Assembly (NCBI GenBank): GCA_963281255.1
Contig: OY725496.1
Span: 2,480,001 to 2,544,000 of the forward strand
Direction: 5' to 3'
DNA: 64,000 bases
From: Aphrocallistes beatrix
Lineage: Eukaryota; Porifera; Hexactinellida; Sceptrulophora; Aphrocallistidae
In this document: piece after piece, positions 10,742-20,749 of the stretch
How the letters are laid out: each line of letters starts with the position of its first letter
Numbering within the stretch: the stretch's first letter is position 1
The notes under the pieces: generated by a model
Seen by the model: only the letters and a program-made list of their open reading frames with translations
Databases searched by the model: none
Told to the model about the DNA's origin: nothing
Position numbers and translations under genes: made by a program

Positions 10742-13700
10742 AGTAACTCATACGAAGTAGTGTGTTCCGGTCAAGTTGAAGAAGTACTCAAACTGTACCA
10801 TGACGGTCCTGCACACCCTGGCATCAACGCTACCATCAAAGCTATCAGACAGAAAATGTTTGGCCAGGAATGAATGAAAATATCAAAAAATATGTAAGTA
10901 TTGAGTTAATTATTCCATCATTGTATTTTATTACGCCTTTGTTTCACTAATGGAGCATTACGCATATAGTAGACTTGTAATTCATAACTCCGGATAAGAC
11001 GAACAAATTATTTATCCCCGACACTTGAAAATGAATATACATTCCAATCACGCCGATTAATACAGATCTCGGATAATATGAACGCATTTCATTGGTCCCC
11101 AGGTGTTCGTATTAACGAGAGATATGATAATAACTGTATCTAAATTAGATTGCTTGATGTATTTAGAATAAGGGATTTGTTTAGTTGCGAAACTATCAAA
11201 ATTTGCTTGAACTCGCATCGCGCAGTTTGTGTGAGAACATAAACTCTTGTTTTCTCTGACGACCCACCAAGTAGAATTCAAAATTGAATACATGCTATTA
11301 GGTAATTGAACATGAAGAACATAATTTGAACCTTTGACTCAAGTCATGTGTTTAATGACTTGTCAATTGAAACTGATACTTTTGAATTTCGGTTAACATC
11401 CTGTGTTTATGACCTACCAATCTTCTCTCCTCAGAAGAAAACTTGTCATCACTGTCAGACTGATGCTAATTTACCACCTCAACCTCAAAGGAAACTGCAA
11501 CCAATTCCTCCCCCAGATCAGCCCTGGAAACACATCGGTATTGATCTGGTCTGTGATTTGCAGGAGAACTCTCAGGGTTACAAACATCTCCTGATCACAA
11601 CTTGTTATCTCTCTAAATTATGTGCAGTTCGCCCTTTGAAAACGAAAAAGAATAGTGAGGTGTTGACTCAGCTGGAGAGCATCTATTTTACTCTAGGAGG
11701 GACCTGAGTTTGTCAGCAAGGTACTCGTATTTCCCTTTTTATTACCAAATTTCTGAGATTATATTTTCTCAGATTAATTCCTTCCTGAATTAGGAATTTC
11801 AAGAATTTCACCAAAATTTGGCAGTCGATGATAATAGGACTGCTGCCTACCATCCACAGAGCAATGGGCTTGTTGAAGCTCATACCAAAATAATCAAAAC
11901 GTAAATATAACATACTACCAGTATAGATCAACTAGATCTATTACTATTTAGTTCCTCATTCATTAGCAAACTACAAAGAATGGTTAAGCAAACAGGAGCA
12001 GAATGGCCAAGCAAATTGCAAGTTGCTGTGCTAGCTGCGAACACTTGTTGGAAGAGGTCAACGAACTACTCACCTTTCTATCTGATGTTTGGGAGAGAAG
12101 CTAATAGTGAGCATTTACTGGCTCACACTAATCTGGTGGTGTTAGATGATGAAAATAAAGAGGAGGAGTTAGATCAAACAACTGAAGTAGATGCATTCTC
12201 TCCCGGATCCGAAAATCAAAATGCATGGCTAGAACATCTGCTAGACACTCGAGCACGCGATAATATTCACAAGGAGCAGCAATTGCAAAAATTGATATTT
12301 GATAAAAAAGTTAAAAAGAACAGGTAATCATTTAATTTTATATCAATCTATTAGTCGCGGCAAACTTTGATTGATATTTATTGATCAGCTCGAATATAAA
12401 ACCAGGAGATCAGATACTCGTTCGTAATATACAAAAAGCAAAGAGAATGCCTGGAGCAAAGAAAGAAGCTAAGTATATCGGACCAATGACAGCAGTTGAA
12501 ATAACAGATAGCCATGCATTGGTTCTAAAGAAAGGCAGTGATTCAAAATGAAGCAAATATCCACTTCACATCTCAAGACAATACTTTCCGCGGTCAGAAG
12601 CCAAACTGACTAAACGCAAGTGCACTGATCTCCCTACAGATGTTGCAACGCAAAAAATTAAAGGTAGAAATTACTTGTACATCTTACTTTATGACATGAT
12701 TTTATATGCAAATTATTTACTAATTTCATTAATTTTTAATAGGTAAGTAAAGTGACAAAGCTCCGCGATAATACAAACAAATGGAAATTTGGCATATCTA
12801 AGGACTCAGTCCTCAATGAATTGACAATTTCAAAGTCAGTTTTCTTCTCTTTCTAGTCAGATTATATACTTGATTTTATAACTCTACAAATATTCTTTAG
12901 TTAGTCTTTACAATCACAAAAAGCGTGGAGTATACCTCTCCATACTCTACGAGAAATTGGATAAGGCACGAAATGTTAAGGGATTCTATGTCCCAAATGT
13001 GATCGTTTATCAAGTACTGAAAGATTCCAGCTCCGGATCTTTGGTAAGAACAACCTTTCAAAGATAAATAGTATGTATATACATACGGTCCATACGGTAG
13101 ACTCTCGTTAGTACGAACTTAGAGCCTAACAAAGCTACTAAGCAGAAATCGAATGTGGCAATTTTAACATTCTATACTTAAGTTGGTAGAGGAGAGAGAT
13201 TAATTACATGCTAATGGAGTTCGCAACGCAAATATATCCAGAGCTGGGACCTTATCGAACCTGCGACTACGTTGATAAAGTTCTATATGGAGTGGTTAGT
13301 TGCATCCGAGTATTATATAGATACATTGATTGATATAACATGCTTTCAAAATTAAATTACTATAATTTAGGCATTGGAGTTCATCGAAAATCAGTTAGTC
13401 TCCATAAATGTGAATGAATTTCCACAACTCGTTATCCATCACCTAAAGTCCGACAATTCCATAATATCCCCCATTACTATCGAGTGGCAGAAAGTAAAGT
13501 GCGATTTGTTAGGTATCCAATTCCAACAGCAAACTGACCAGCACTCTAGCCTGGAGGGGCAAGTGTTGGGAAATTTTGAGCATTGGAGGCCCGCCTCTAT
13601 TACTGGTGATGGCAACTGCCTCTTTAGATGTCTGTCTAAGGTCATTTCGGGGAGTGAGGAGGATCACGCAAAGCTCCGGGGAGAAATCTGCCGCTATATG

Positions 13701-13880
13701 CTCGATGAAGGGAAAGACGAGATCAGTTGGTATTTTAGTCAGGTTCTATCGACCACTCCCGCCGAATATCTTACAGCCAATTACCACGACTATTATGAAC
13801 CTGTAACTGCAATGATGAACAGCCTAACTCCAACATTCTATAAAGATGACAAATCCGACCAAATTATCAACATTGATTAG
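10742..13880 (+). pseudogene. Ginger1-like transposase: integrase plus OTU, at least nine exons
   Basis: Split gene whose exons join in frame at GT-AG introns: about 10742-10893, 11435-11720, 11794-11900, 11967-12323, 12389-12663, 12753-12834, 12905-13043, 13190-13294 and 13371-13880. Introns are 65-73 bp except three longer ones that hold MITE debris. Domains in order: zinc-binding HH-CC (YHDGPAHPG then CHHCQTD), integrase core (KHIGIDLVCDL with first Asp, GPEFVSK, AYHPQSNGLVEAH with the Glu), a GPY/F-like tail (KPGDQILVRN, KYIGPMTAVE), and an OTU domain. Ginger1 DNA transposons carry this integrase type with OTU or Ulp1 proteases. Lesions: a missing base at about 10860, a small deletion near 11696-11702 removing the second catalytic Asp segment, and TGA at 12549. 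Inactive; no ends identified. Confidence 0.75.
13371..13880 (+). other. OTU cysteine-protease exon of the Ginger1-like gene
   Basis: Last exon, about 170 codons, open to TAG. Residues ITGDGNCLFRCLS hold the Asp-Gly-Asn-Cys motif with the nucleophile Cys, and the segment HAKLRGEICRYM follows as in OTU proteins. The His that completes the site normally lies about 80-100 residues later and is not obvious, so the domain may be truncated at its C-terminus. Family role is deubiquitination; its function in transposons is unknown. The exon itself has no stop or frameshift. Confidence 0.75.
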
Positions 13881-14210
13881 ACACCTACCACCTATCTACC
13901 ACCTGTTTACCCACTTTAATACCTCCTGCCTTTTACCCGATTGTTCTTCGCGTGCTCTACCGACTGAATCACTTCCAAAGTAACACTTTTCCATCACTCA
14001 ACCATCTCAAGTGTGTTGCGAGAAAGGCAGCGGAACTGACGAGTCTAAGCAGAGACGAAACACAAGAATGAGGATATGAAGTACACGTGAGTTAATCATT
14101 TTGTCTGCTTGTCTTTTGAATCAATAAGAACCCGACAGTGGTACAAACTCGCGCGGCGCGAAATAGGGAGTACATTTCCGCAGCGGTACCTCGACTTAAA
14201 TACTTTAACA

Positions 14211-16394
14211 CAGGGCTTCTTAACCGGGGGGAATTTGGAAGATTTTTTTGGGAAATTTATTTCTCAAATTGGGTAAACCTTATAATATCTGCACAAAGTA
14301 AATTACATAAATATTTACAAAAGGTGACCAAAATATACAAGTAATCTGTTCAATATCCAACGCTATTAGTTTACAACTTGTTCATGTTCTCACTTGTTTG
14401 TAAGTAAACGATAGCCTTCAATTTATGCTATGATAATTATTGCATAATTATGGATTCTCTCTGAATTAACAACGTATTTAAGGAATTTAACTGGAATTAG
14501 AGATAATAATTATTTTTGTTTTGCTAGCTATATTAGTACACTATTTTATCTCCAGTCAGATTCTTTGTGATGTCCAAAAAAGAACCTACCACGACAGTTA
14601 CGTAAACTATAGATTTTCATGTCTTGATAAAAATGGAGTTCAACTCCCGCAATGTGTTCTGTGTTTGAAAACCCTTTCCAATAGTTCCATGAAGCCATTT
14701 CAGCTTAAACAACATCTTGAAACATTCATCCTGAGCACAAAGAAAATTGTCGCCAATTCTTTGAAACAAAATTAGAAAGTTTGAAAATAGTAAACTAGAC
14801 TCCAGTGGAACTTTTCGGAAGGCAACCAAAGCTATTGTCCACGCATCTTATGCTATTTCATACCAAATTGCAAAAAATAAAAAACCTCACACAATAGGAG
14901 AAACTCTGATAAAACCGTGTTTTTTAGAGTGCGCGCAGATTTTGTTCGGCAAAGCCTACAACAAGATAAGAGATGTATCTTTGTCAAAGGATACTGTGGC
15001 ATCACGGATTTGTGATATGGGTGATAATATCAAGAGTCAAGTTCTGTTGAAAATCACTTCATTGTTCGCTATTCAACTGGATGAGTCAACTGACGTTGCC
15101 AACCTTTCTCAGCTTCTTGTATTTGTGCGCTACTTAAACAATGTTGATCACAAAATTGATGAAGAATTTCTCTTCTGCAAGCCACTTGAAACCACTTCTA
15201 AGGGAACAGATGTAATGAAGTTAGTGACACAATATTTTGATTACAACTATTTGAGTTGGAAAAATTTGATCTGAGTGTGCACTGATGGTGCACAAGCGAT
15301 GTTGGGATCAAGGTCAGGATTTACCACTCTGGTGAAATCTAAAAACCCAGATGTTGTGTCCACACATTGTTTGATCCATCGAGAAGCTCTAGCATCAAAA
15401 ACTCTACCAGAAAAAGTTCGTTGGTTGACAAAGGGAAACATGTTGCACGATTCTTTGAATTGAGATATGAAGTGAAAACATCCCTGGAAGATCAAAAGAA
15501 ATTAGACTTACTTGCAGCCTTCAATAAGTCCACTTTTGAAACTTCATTAGCATACCTAGCAGATATTTTTGAGGAGCTTAACAAGCTTAATCTGCAGATG
15601 CAAGGTCGGAAAACAACGATTATCAAACACTGTGACAGTGTAAATGCATTTATTGCTAAGCTCAGTCTTTGGAGCAAGCGTATTAAAGAAGGAAATGCAG
15701 TTTCTTTTGATAGGTTGTCTATACTTCTCAGAGGACATCCTGTCGGTACAGAGCTTCAGATAGCTATCAGCAATCATCTTACAGCTCTTTGTGAAGAATT
15801 TAAGAGATATTTCCCTGGTATTGATACAGATGACATAACCATGAAGCTGACGAGGAATCCATTCAGGTGTCAAGTTCATGAAATCCCAGAAGATAAACAG
15901 GATGAATTCCTTGAGCTACAACACAATTCTTCTGCCAAGGATGAGTTTGAAGCTGTTGAAGACCTTGGCGATTTCTGGATGAAAATGCTACCAATATATC
16001 CACAACTAAGCAATGTTGCTTTGCGCATTCTACTACCCTTTTCAAACACATACATGTGTGAAGCAGGATTTTCAAGCGTACTAGAAATCAAATCGAATAC
16101 GAGGAGTAAACTGGATGTAGAAAATGATTTACGCTGTGCCCTCTCCAAAACATGCCCAGATATCGGGAAATTAGTATCAAAAAAGTGCAAGTGTCACATT
16201 AAATGCTAATACTAGAATCTTCCAGAATCTACTAGAATATAGAATATTAGATAAATACACGGTATACTCTAATATTCAGACCGTTGGTTAAAGAATATTA
16301 TAATACAATTTAATGTTAATAAGTCAGGGGGAGGGGAAGGATGTCTTGAAATTTCGCAAAGGGGTAACATGATTGTTTCGGTTAAGTAACCCTG
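14211..16394 (+). mobile_element. hAT (Buster/ZBED5-like) element, copy 1
   Basis: Ends CAGGGCTTCTTAACC and GGTTAAGTAACCCTG. The flanking octamers CTTTAACA and GTCTAAAA agree at five of eight positions, weak support for the 8-bp hAT duplication. It contains the broken transposase at 14563-16209. The inverted partner at 33469-34820 shares the 3' 1.3 kb nearly identically. Confidence 0.75.
14563..16209 (+). pseudogene. ZBED5-like hAT transposase, broken
   Basis: Visible parts in order: BED-like zinc finger (YRFSCLDKNG, CVLCLKTLSNSSMKP, QLKQHLETF) at about 14600-14730; RNase H-like core start (FAIQLDESTDVANLSQL) with a catalytic-type Asp at 15063-15120; CTDGAQAMLGSRSGF; THCLIHREALASKTLP; and the C-terminal dimerisation region (SNVALRILLPFSNTYMCEAGFS) to the stop. 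Lesions: TAG at 14773, TGA at 15273 where the other copy has GGA (Gly), about 40 residues missing between SKTLPE and KVRWLTKG, and a one-base frameshift within GGGAAACATG near 15440. The last two are shared with copy 2. ZBED5-type genes descend from Buster hAT transposases. Confidence 0.85.
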
Positions 16395-17003
16395 GTCTAA
16401 AATATGATATGCCAGATTTTTACAGTTTATCATACTCCTTATTGCAATCAAATCTGCAAGCATATACTTGTATATGTTTAATTATTGAGGTGGTAGGACA
16501 GGACCAGCATTTAAACATTCTATAAGTTGGGATATATGATGCTAGTATGATACCTAGTCTATTTCATCTAACTGAATCTGAATCCCTATCCCAACGAAGC
16601 AATTTTCAAATGTTCCGCGGATGCGTTAGTCAGACAGATGTCTGCAATAAATCAGAATCTTGAAGTTGTCAATAGTCAGAATTTCCTTTACTGGCTTTTG
16701 TCAGAATCTGTTTTATCGGATTATGCACATGTCACAATGAAATTTCTAGAGTTCTAGTAAATGACACTCAACCACCCGTCAAGAAATAAAAATGCCACTT
16801 CTACACTCAATTGGGCAAAATTTCGAACTTAAAAGGCTCCCTTTCACATCTTTCTTATCATATTACTCTCTAAAATGCTCACTTTCGCTCTCGCATTCAT
16901 TCTAAAAGAAACAAAATGACACTCAACCACCTCCTCACGAAACTAAAGTTATAACAATAATAATAATATAATATCTGATAAATGCAAATAATTTTTGTCT
17001 GAC
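16395..17003. other. No recognised feature
   Basis: AT-rich sequence with scattered motifs such as GACACTCAACCACC, present twice (16764, 16918). No gene or element end recognised. Confidence 0.4.
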
Positions 17004-17340
17004 AGAGGCCGATGTCATATCTTAAAAACTATTGAAGATATATAATCTTATATATTAAAACTCACAACGATTTTTTGTTTTTTGTTTGTGCAGAATTGAT
17101 TGAGAAATTGGGAGGTGCTAGAAATGTGAAATTTGGCACACAGGTAAATAATAATAAGTCCACGATTAAGTCAACACAGCTTGGCGCGGGCGAAAAGTAC
17201 GATATAGAAAGAAATCGGTGTTGGAGAGGCATTAGCCGACTACTTATAAAGTCGATTTTGTACTCGAAAGTAATCTTTGTTACCAATGAAACAAAATATT
17301 ATTGTTCTGAATGATATTGAAAATTCATAAAATTGAATTC
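17004..17340 (+). repeat. Family A scrap followed by a family I end
   Basis: 17004-17045 matches the interior of family A (GAGGCCGATGTCATATCTTA). It is followed by ATATTAAAACTCACAACG and CAGAATTGATTGAGAAATTG, GTGCTAGAAATGTGAAATTT, which recur at 30697-30800. The second motif aligns loosely with the right part of family H (TTGATTGAAGAAACTGCC), suggesting the two families share a terminal block. Confidence 0.6.
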
Positions 17341-18245
17341 AATTACATTGTTAGATTTATGAGTAGATAATATCAGGAAATGGAAGTCTTGAGGACATTA
17401 AATAACTTATAAACAAAGCAGATAGATCTTCAAGAATTTAAATTCCCATCTTCTACTTCATCCATGGTACATTTGATGCCAGGCCTTATATTGAGTAGGC
17501 TATGGAAAAATATAATATATGTTAGCAACATAGCCTCTACTAAATAGTAAACATTATACTAACATTCCTGGTAGGGATTGACTGGTTGGTCAATCCCGAG
17601 ATTTAATATTTAGTATATAATATGATTAAGCAGGATAAATGAAATATATTTGTAGACTTTAATTTAATAGAATAAAATATGATTGAAATAATTAAGATTA
17701 TAGTTAAAAATTGAAAAAATATATTTGAATTTAAATAAAGTTTTTTATCTATTCGAGGTTGTATAAAGCAGAGGTTGTCAAGCGTGGTGTCACCTAGTCT
17801 AGTCTGAATCTATTGAATACGAATGCCGAAGATGAAAACACCCATTCTGCCTCTACAGAAGTTGGAGGAATGGTTAGTAGCATTTGGTAAATCATTCATT
17901 AAAAAACTCTTTTTCCTGTCTCCTCAGCAATAGTGAGTTCATATTTCAGGATAGATGATAAAGTTTCCCCCCGGTGAATTTGTTGACTGAAAAATGCTTT
18001 TTAGACAGGCAACTTAATTTTGACTATCCGTTCAAGCATATTAATAATGAACTCCATCTGATCGCAATTTAGCATCAGATTTAAACCGTTCGAATATACA
18101 TATTTCCATTACATAACGTTCTAATATTTCATTTTTCAGAGGAGATTGTTTAAAGATTTTGGCAATCTTATGTATTTTCTCAGTCAATAATATCAAAGCG
18201 TAGACCATTCATATTTTCTTGAGGAGCATCACCTAGGACAATTAA
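17341..18245. other. No gene seen; scrap of family D at 17440-17520
   Basis: Mostly unannotatable AT-rich sequence. CTTCATCCATGGTACATTTG and GAGTAGGCTATGG near 17455-17505 resemble the outer arm of the foldback at 34909-37922. Confidence 0.4.
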
Positions 18246-18474
18246 TCAATCAATCTCATCATTGTGATCCATTATTTCAAAATAATCTTCTGCATCAGTT
18301 TCACTTGTACTTGAATAATAGAAAAGTTTTTCTGTATTATGGGTTTGAAGATATAATACATCCTGAATTACAAGTTGAAGACCATGACTATTACATAATT
18401 GCTGAAATGGTGGTATTAAACTTCCCAGTTTTTTCATCATAGCACAGCCGTCTGCTGTTATACAGTCTGTTTAA
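18246..18474 (-). pseudogene. hAT transposase fragment (different lineage)
   Basis: The translation contains ITADGCAMMKKLGS and LCNSHGLQLVIQDVLY, matching the hAT core segment in which a conserved Asp-Gly is followed by a His of the form C-x2-HGL (family knowledge: QLCYAHGLHLA in relatives). It continues to a stop after EIMDHNDEID. An acceptor-like TTATTAAACAG precedes it, so it may be an exon. It is not the ZBED5-like family at 14211. The frame at 18487-18699 on the same strand may be an upstream part but is unrecognised. Confidence 0.6.
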
Positions 18475-18733
18475 TAATATTTACAATTAGGTTCTGAACG
18501 ACCACAACTTACTATGTAATCTGTTGGGCAGTAATGCAATGCAATCTTTCTCAACTATACACATTCTAACGATTTCTATTGATATCTTTCCAACTATTTG
18601 AGACCCAACTTTTTTTAAAAAATTGTTATTCACTTCCGGCGGGCGTTTTTCTCTTTTTGGTCTCAAGTTAATTCTGTCAAGCAAGTAAAGGTAATTCAAC
18701 TAATTTCAGCGTATAATGCAGAAGACTAAGTTG

Positions 18734-18812
18734 ACTAATTCACGAATTAATTAATTATTCGAATAATTCATAATTCTTTGCCATATTTGAATGCATTAGT
18801 CAACATAGGCAG
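18734..18812. mobile_element. Short MITE with GTTGACTAATTCA ends
   Basis: CTAAGTTGACTAATTCACGA at the left and GCATTAGTCAACATAG at the right, with GAATTATTCG-type palindromes between. Same family as 59131-59369. Confidence 0.65.
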
Positions 18813-19411
18813 AAGCAACGTAGAGGTGTAGCTAAGCTAATTGAAACGTCAAATTTTCAATGAAGGAAATTGCTTCAATGTGTGGTGTCGATGGCTTATA
18901 ATGTTAAGCAACGGATTTCAGCGGGAGAAAGCATTGAGGGCAGGGGTGGAGCTGTGCCTAAAAGGCGCCTCAACAAAGGAGACAGGATCTCACTCTCTCT
19001 CAATATTAAAAACAATTCCCAAATTTCTTTGCGAACTATGCAGAGTAGTCTAAATTTTTCACGAATTGATGTGTCGTATTCAACGGTGAGGAGATGCATC
19101 AAAGGGATGTCTTATTCCAGGAAAACTGCCATCAAAGGACCAAATATTACTCCCTCCCATGAAACGTTGAGAATTTTATGGGCTAAGAAACATAAATTCA
19201 TCAATTGGAGGAACAAAGTCCTTTTTACGGATGAGTGTTCCATTTGCCTTTGTGGCGGGAAAGGACAGCTGTGGACCAAGGGTACTCAAAAGCACGTCAT
19301 TAACATTCCGAGACATTCACCATAGAGCCATATTTCGGGGGATATCTACTCGAGGAACTACTCCTGTGCATATTTTTAGAGAGAATTTCAATTCTATCGA
19401 ATATTGTAATG

Positions 19412-20442
19412 TAACAAGCGCGCTTCGCTTGCTTGCGCTGTGCGGCTGGCGGACACTTTGTGTCCGCCGGAGGCGCCCTTTGGGCGCCTGGGGTCACATT
19501 GAGTAATTATAAGGGAAATAACATCTCTAAATACGTCTATCCAACTGTTATAATCGATATCGCACGAAAAATCACCAAATTTATCAATTTTTAAAATTTT
19601 GATGAGTAATGATGACGTCATAACAAAGTGATGAGTCATCATTTTTTTGATGATAGCATCATATGTGAGGTATATTAATATACACATTCTCTTAAAATTT
19701 CAGCCTTCTATCTCCTATAATGGCCGAGTTATGCTCGAATAACTGTATTGCTTAACTTTTAAAAATGTGATAATGACGTCATAATTCCATGATGAGTCGT
19801 CATTTTCGTCTGTTTCAGAACTTGCCATAGACAAAAGACTCCCACATGCCAAAAATCAGCTTTCTGTGCCTGGCAGTTTCTTCAATCAATTCGTACAGAT
19901 ATGTATATATACAGGTAACCCTCGCCGTTCGCGGGTTTGCCATTCGCGGTTTCGACTATTCGCGGAAAAATTTTTGAGTCTTGTTTTGCTATTCGCGACT
20001 CGTTCCGTCGACTATTCGCGGTTTTCGTTGCTCTCTTCAGTAGTTTATGGGCTAGCATAAGTCCATAACCTTATACGTATCTACAATTTAGGTTTAGTAC
20101 TAAAGGCTAGACTTTACTATTTAGGTATGGTACTTAGGTTTGCTACTAGGGGATCTATATCTTTCATTTATCACTTCATTTATTACGTACTACCATTTTA
20201 CTTGTGCCAGTGTTTGTATGAGTATTACAGATCAACTATTGAATCAATAACGTATTTAGCAAATAGTATCTAGCGTCGTTTTTATAATCTAGGAACGTAA
20301 CCTCACCATTCTCATTGAACTAACGTCTTGCCGTTCGCGATTTTGCCATTCGCGACAATTCTCAGGAACGTAACCCCCGCGAACGGCGAGGGATACCTGT
20401 GTATATATATACAAACATTAATTGAGTTTTAATAGTAAGGAT
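19412..20442 (+). repeat. Family H copy H4, inserted in the Tc1 gene
   Basis: The cleanest hairpin module: arms GCGGACAC/GTGTCCGC around TTT and GGCGCCC/GGGCGCC around TTT, at 19414-19500. Two intact TGACGTCA sites (about 19614 and 19773) and TGAGTCATC follow. It ends ACAAACATTAATTGAGTTTT plus AATAGTAAGGAT. AATG appears on both sides of the insertion (19408-19411 and 20444-20447), a candidate 4-bp target duplication. A pogo-like MITE sits in its TA repeat. Confidence 0.9.
19911..20400. mobile_element. Pogo/Tigger-like MITE (490 bp) inside H4
   Basis: Ends ACAGGTAACCCTCGCCGTTC and GAACGGCGAGGGATACCTGT, set in a TA-rich site. CCATTCGCG and TCGCGGTTT repeats lie internally at both ends. CAGG...CCTCG ends and TA insertion fit pogo/Tigger families. 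Confidence 0.9.
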
Positions 20443-20617
20443 AAATGAATATTTGACAGAAACAGCAGACCTACTCTATCCAGACGGTTGGAAACTCCAG
20501 GAGGATAATTCGAGTATTCATTAATTCAAGCTCTCTGTATCGTACAAAGAAGAACGTGCCATTAAATGCTTAGATTGGCCATCCTGTAGTCCTGATTTTG
20601 ACCCAGCAATTGAGCCA

Positions 20618-20745
20618 TCCTTCAAAGTTCTCAATGGAATTTGTATTACAATAAAGTAAATGATGGGTCGAGAAATATTCGTTTTTAAACAAAAATATAT
20701 TTGGGGAACCTACATACTATCATATATATCCTTTCATTTAAGACT
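20618..20745. repeat. Fragment of family A interrupted by A3
   Basis: Matches family A interior (TCAAAGTTCTC, GAATTTGTATTACAAT, CATATATATCCTTTCATTTA). A3 follows directly at a TTAA. Confidence 0.75.
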
Positions 20746-20749
20746 TTAA

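Larger units (their letters stand above)
18850..20615 (+). pseudogene. Tc1-like transposase, split by family H copy H4
   Basis: Left part 18850-19411, right part 20443-20615. Visible features: helix-turn-helix (MKEIASMCGV and QRISAGESIEG), the linker GGAVPKRRLNKGD, second DNA-binding region (VSYSTVRRCIKGM), catalytic Asp in VLFTDE, second Asp in WKLQEDNSS, and SPDFDPAIEP holding the final acidic residue. Tc1 elements cut and paste at TA by a DD34E catalytic site. Reading across the H insertion gives SIEYCNEYLTETADLLYPDG, so the gene was contiguous before it. At least two frameshifts (near 18885 and 19320) and later stops make it dead. Confidence 0.85.

Noticed and set aside
10742..12663. LTR retrotransposon (Ty3-type) for the integrase
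   Set aside because: No reverse transcriptase, RNase H or gag, no long terminal repeats, many spliceosomal introns and a downstream OTU exon; Ginger1 fits better.
15273..15275. TGA reassigned to an amino acid, explaining in-frame TGAs
   Set aside because: The sister hAT copy has GGA at the same place, other TGA codons terminate clear domains, and frameshifts coexist; ordinary decay explains them.
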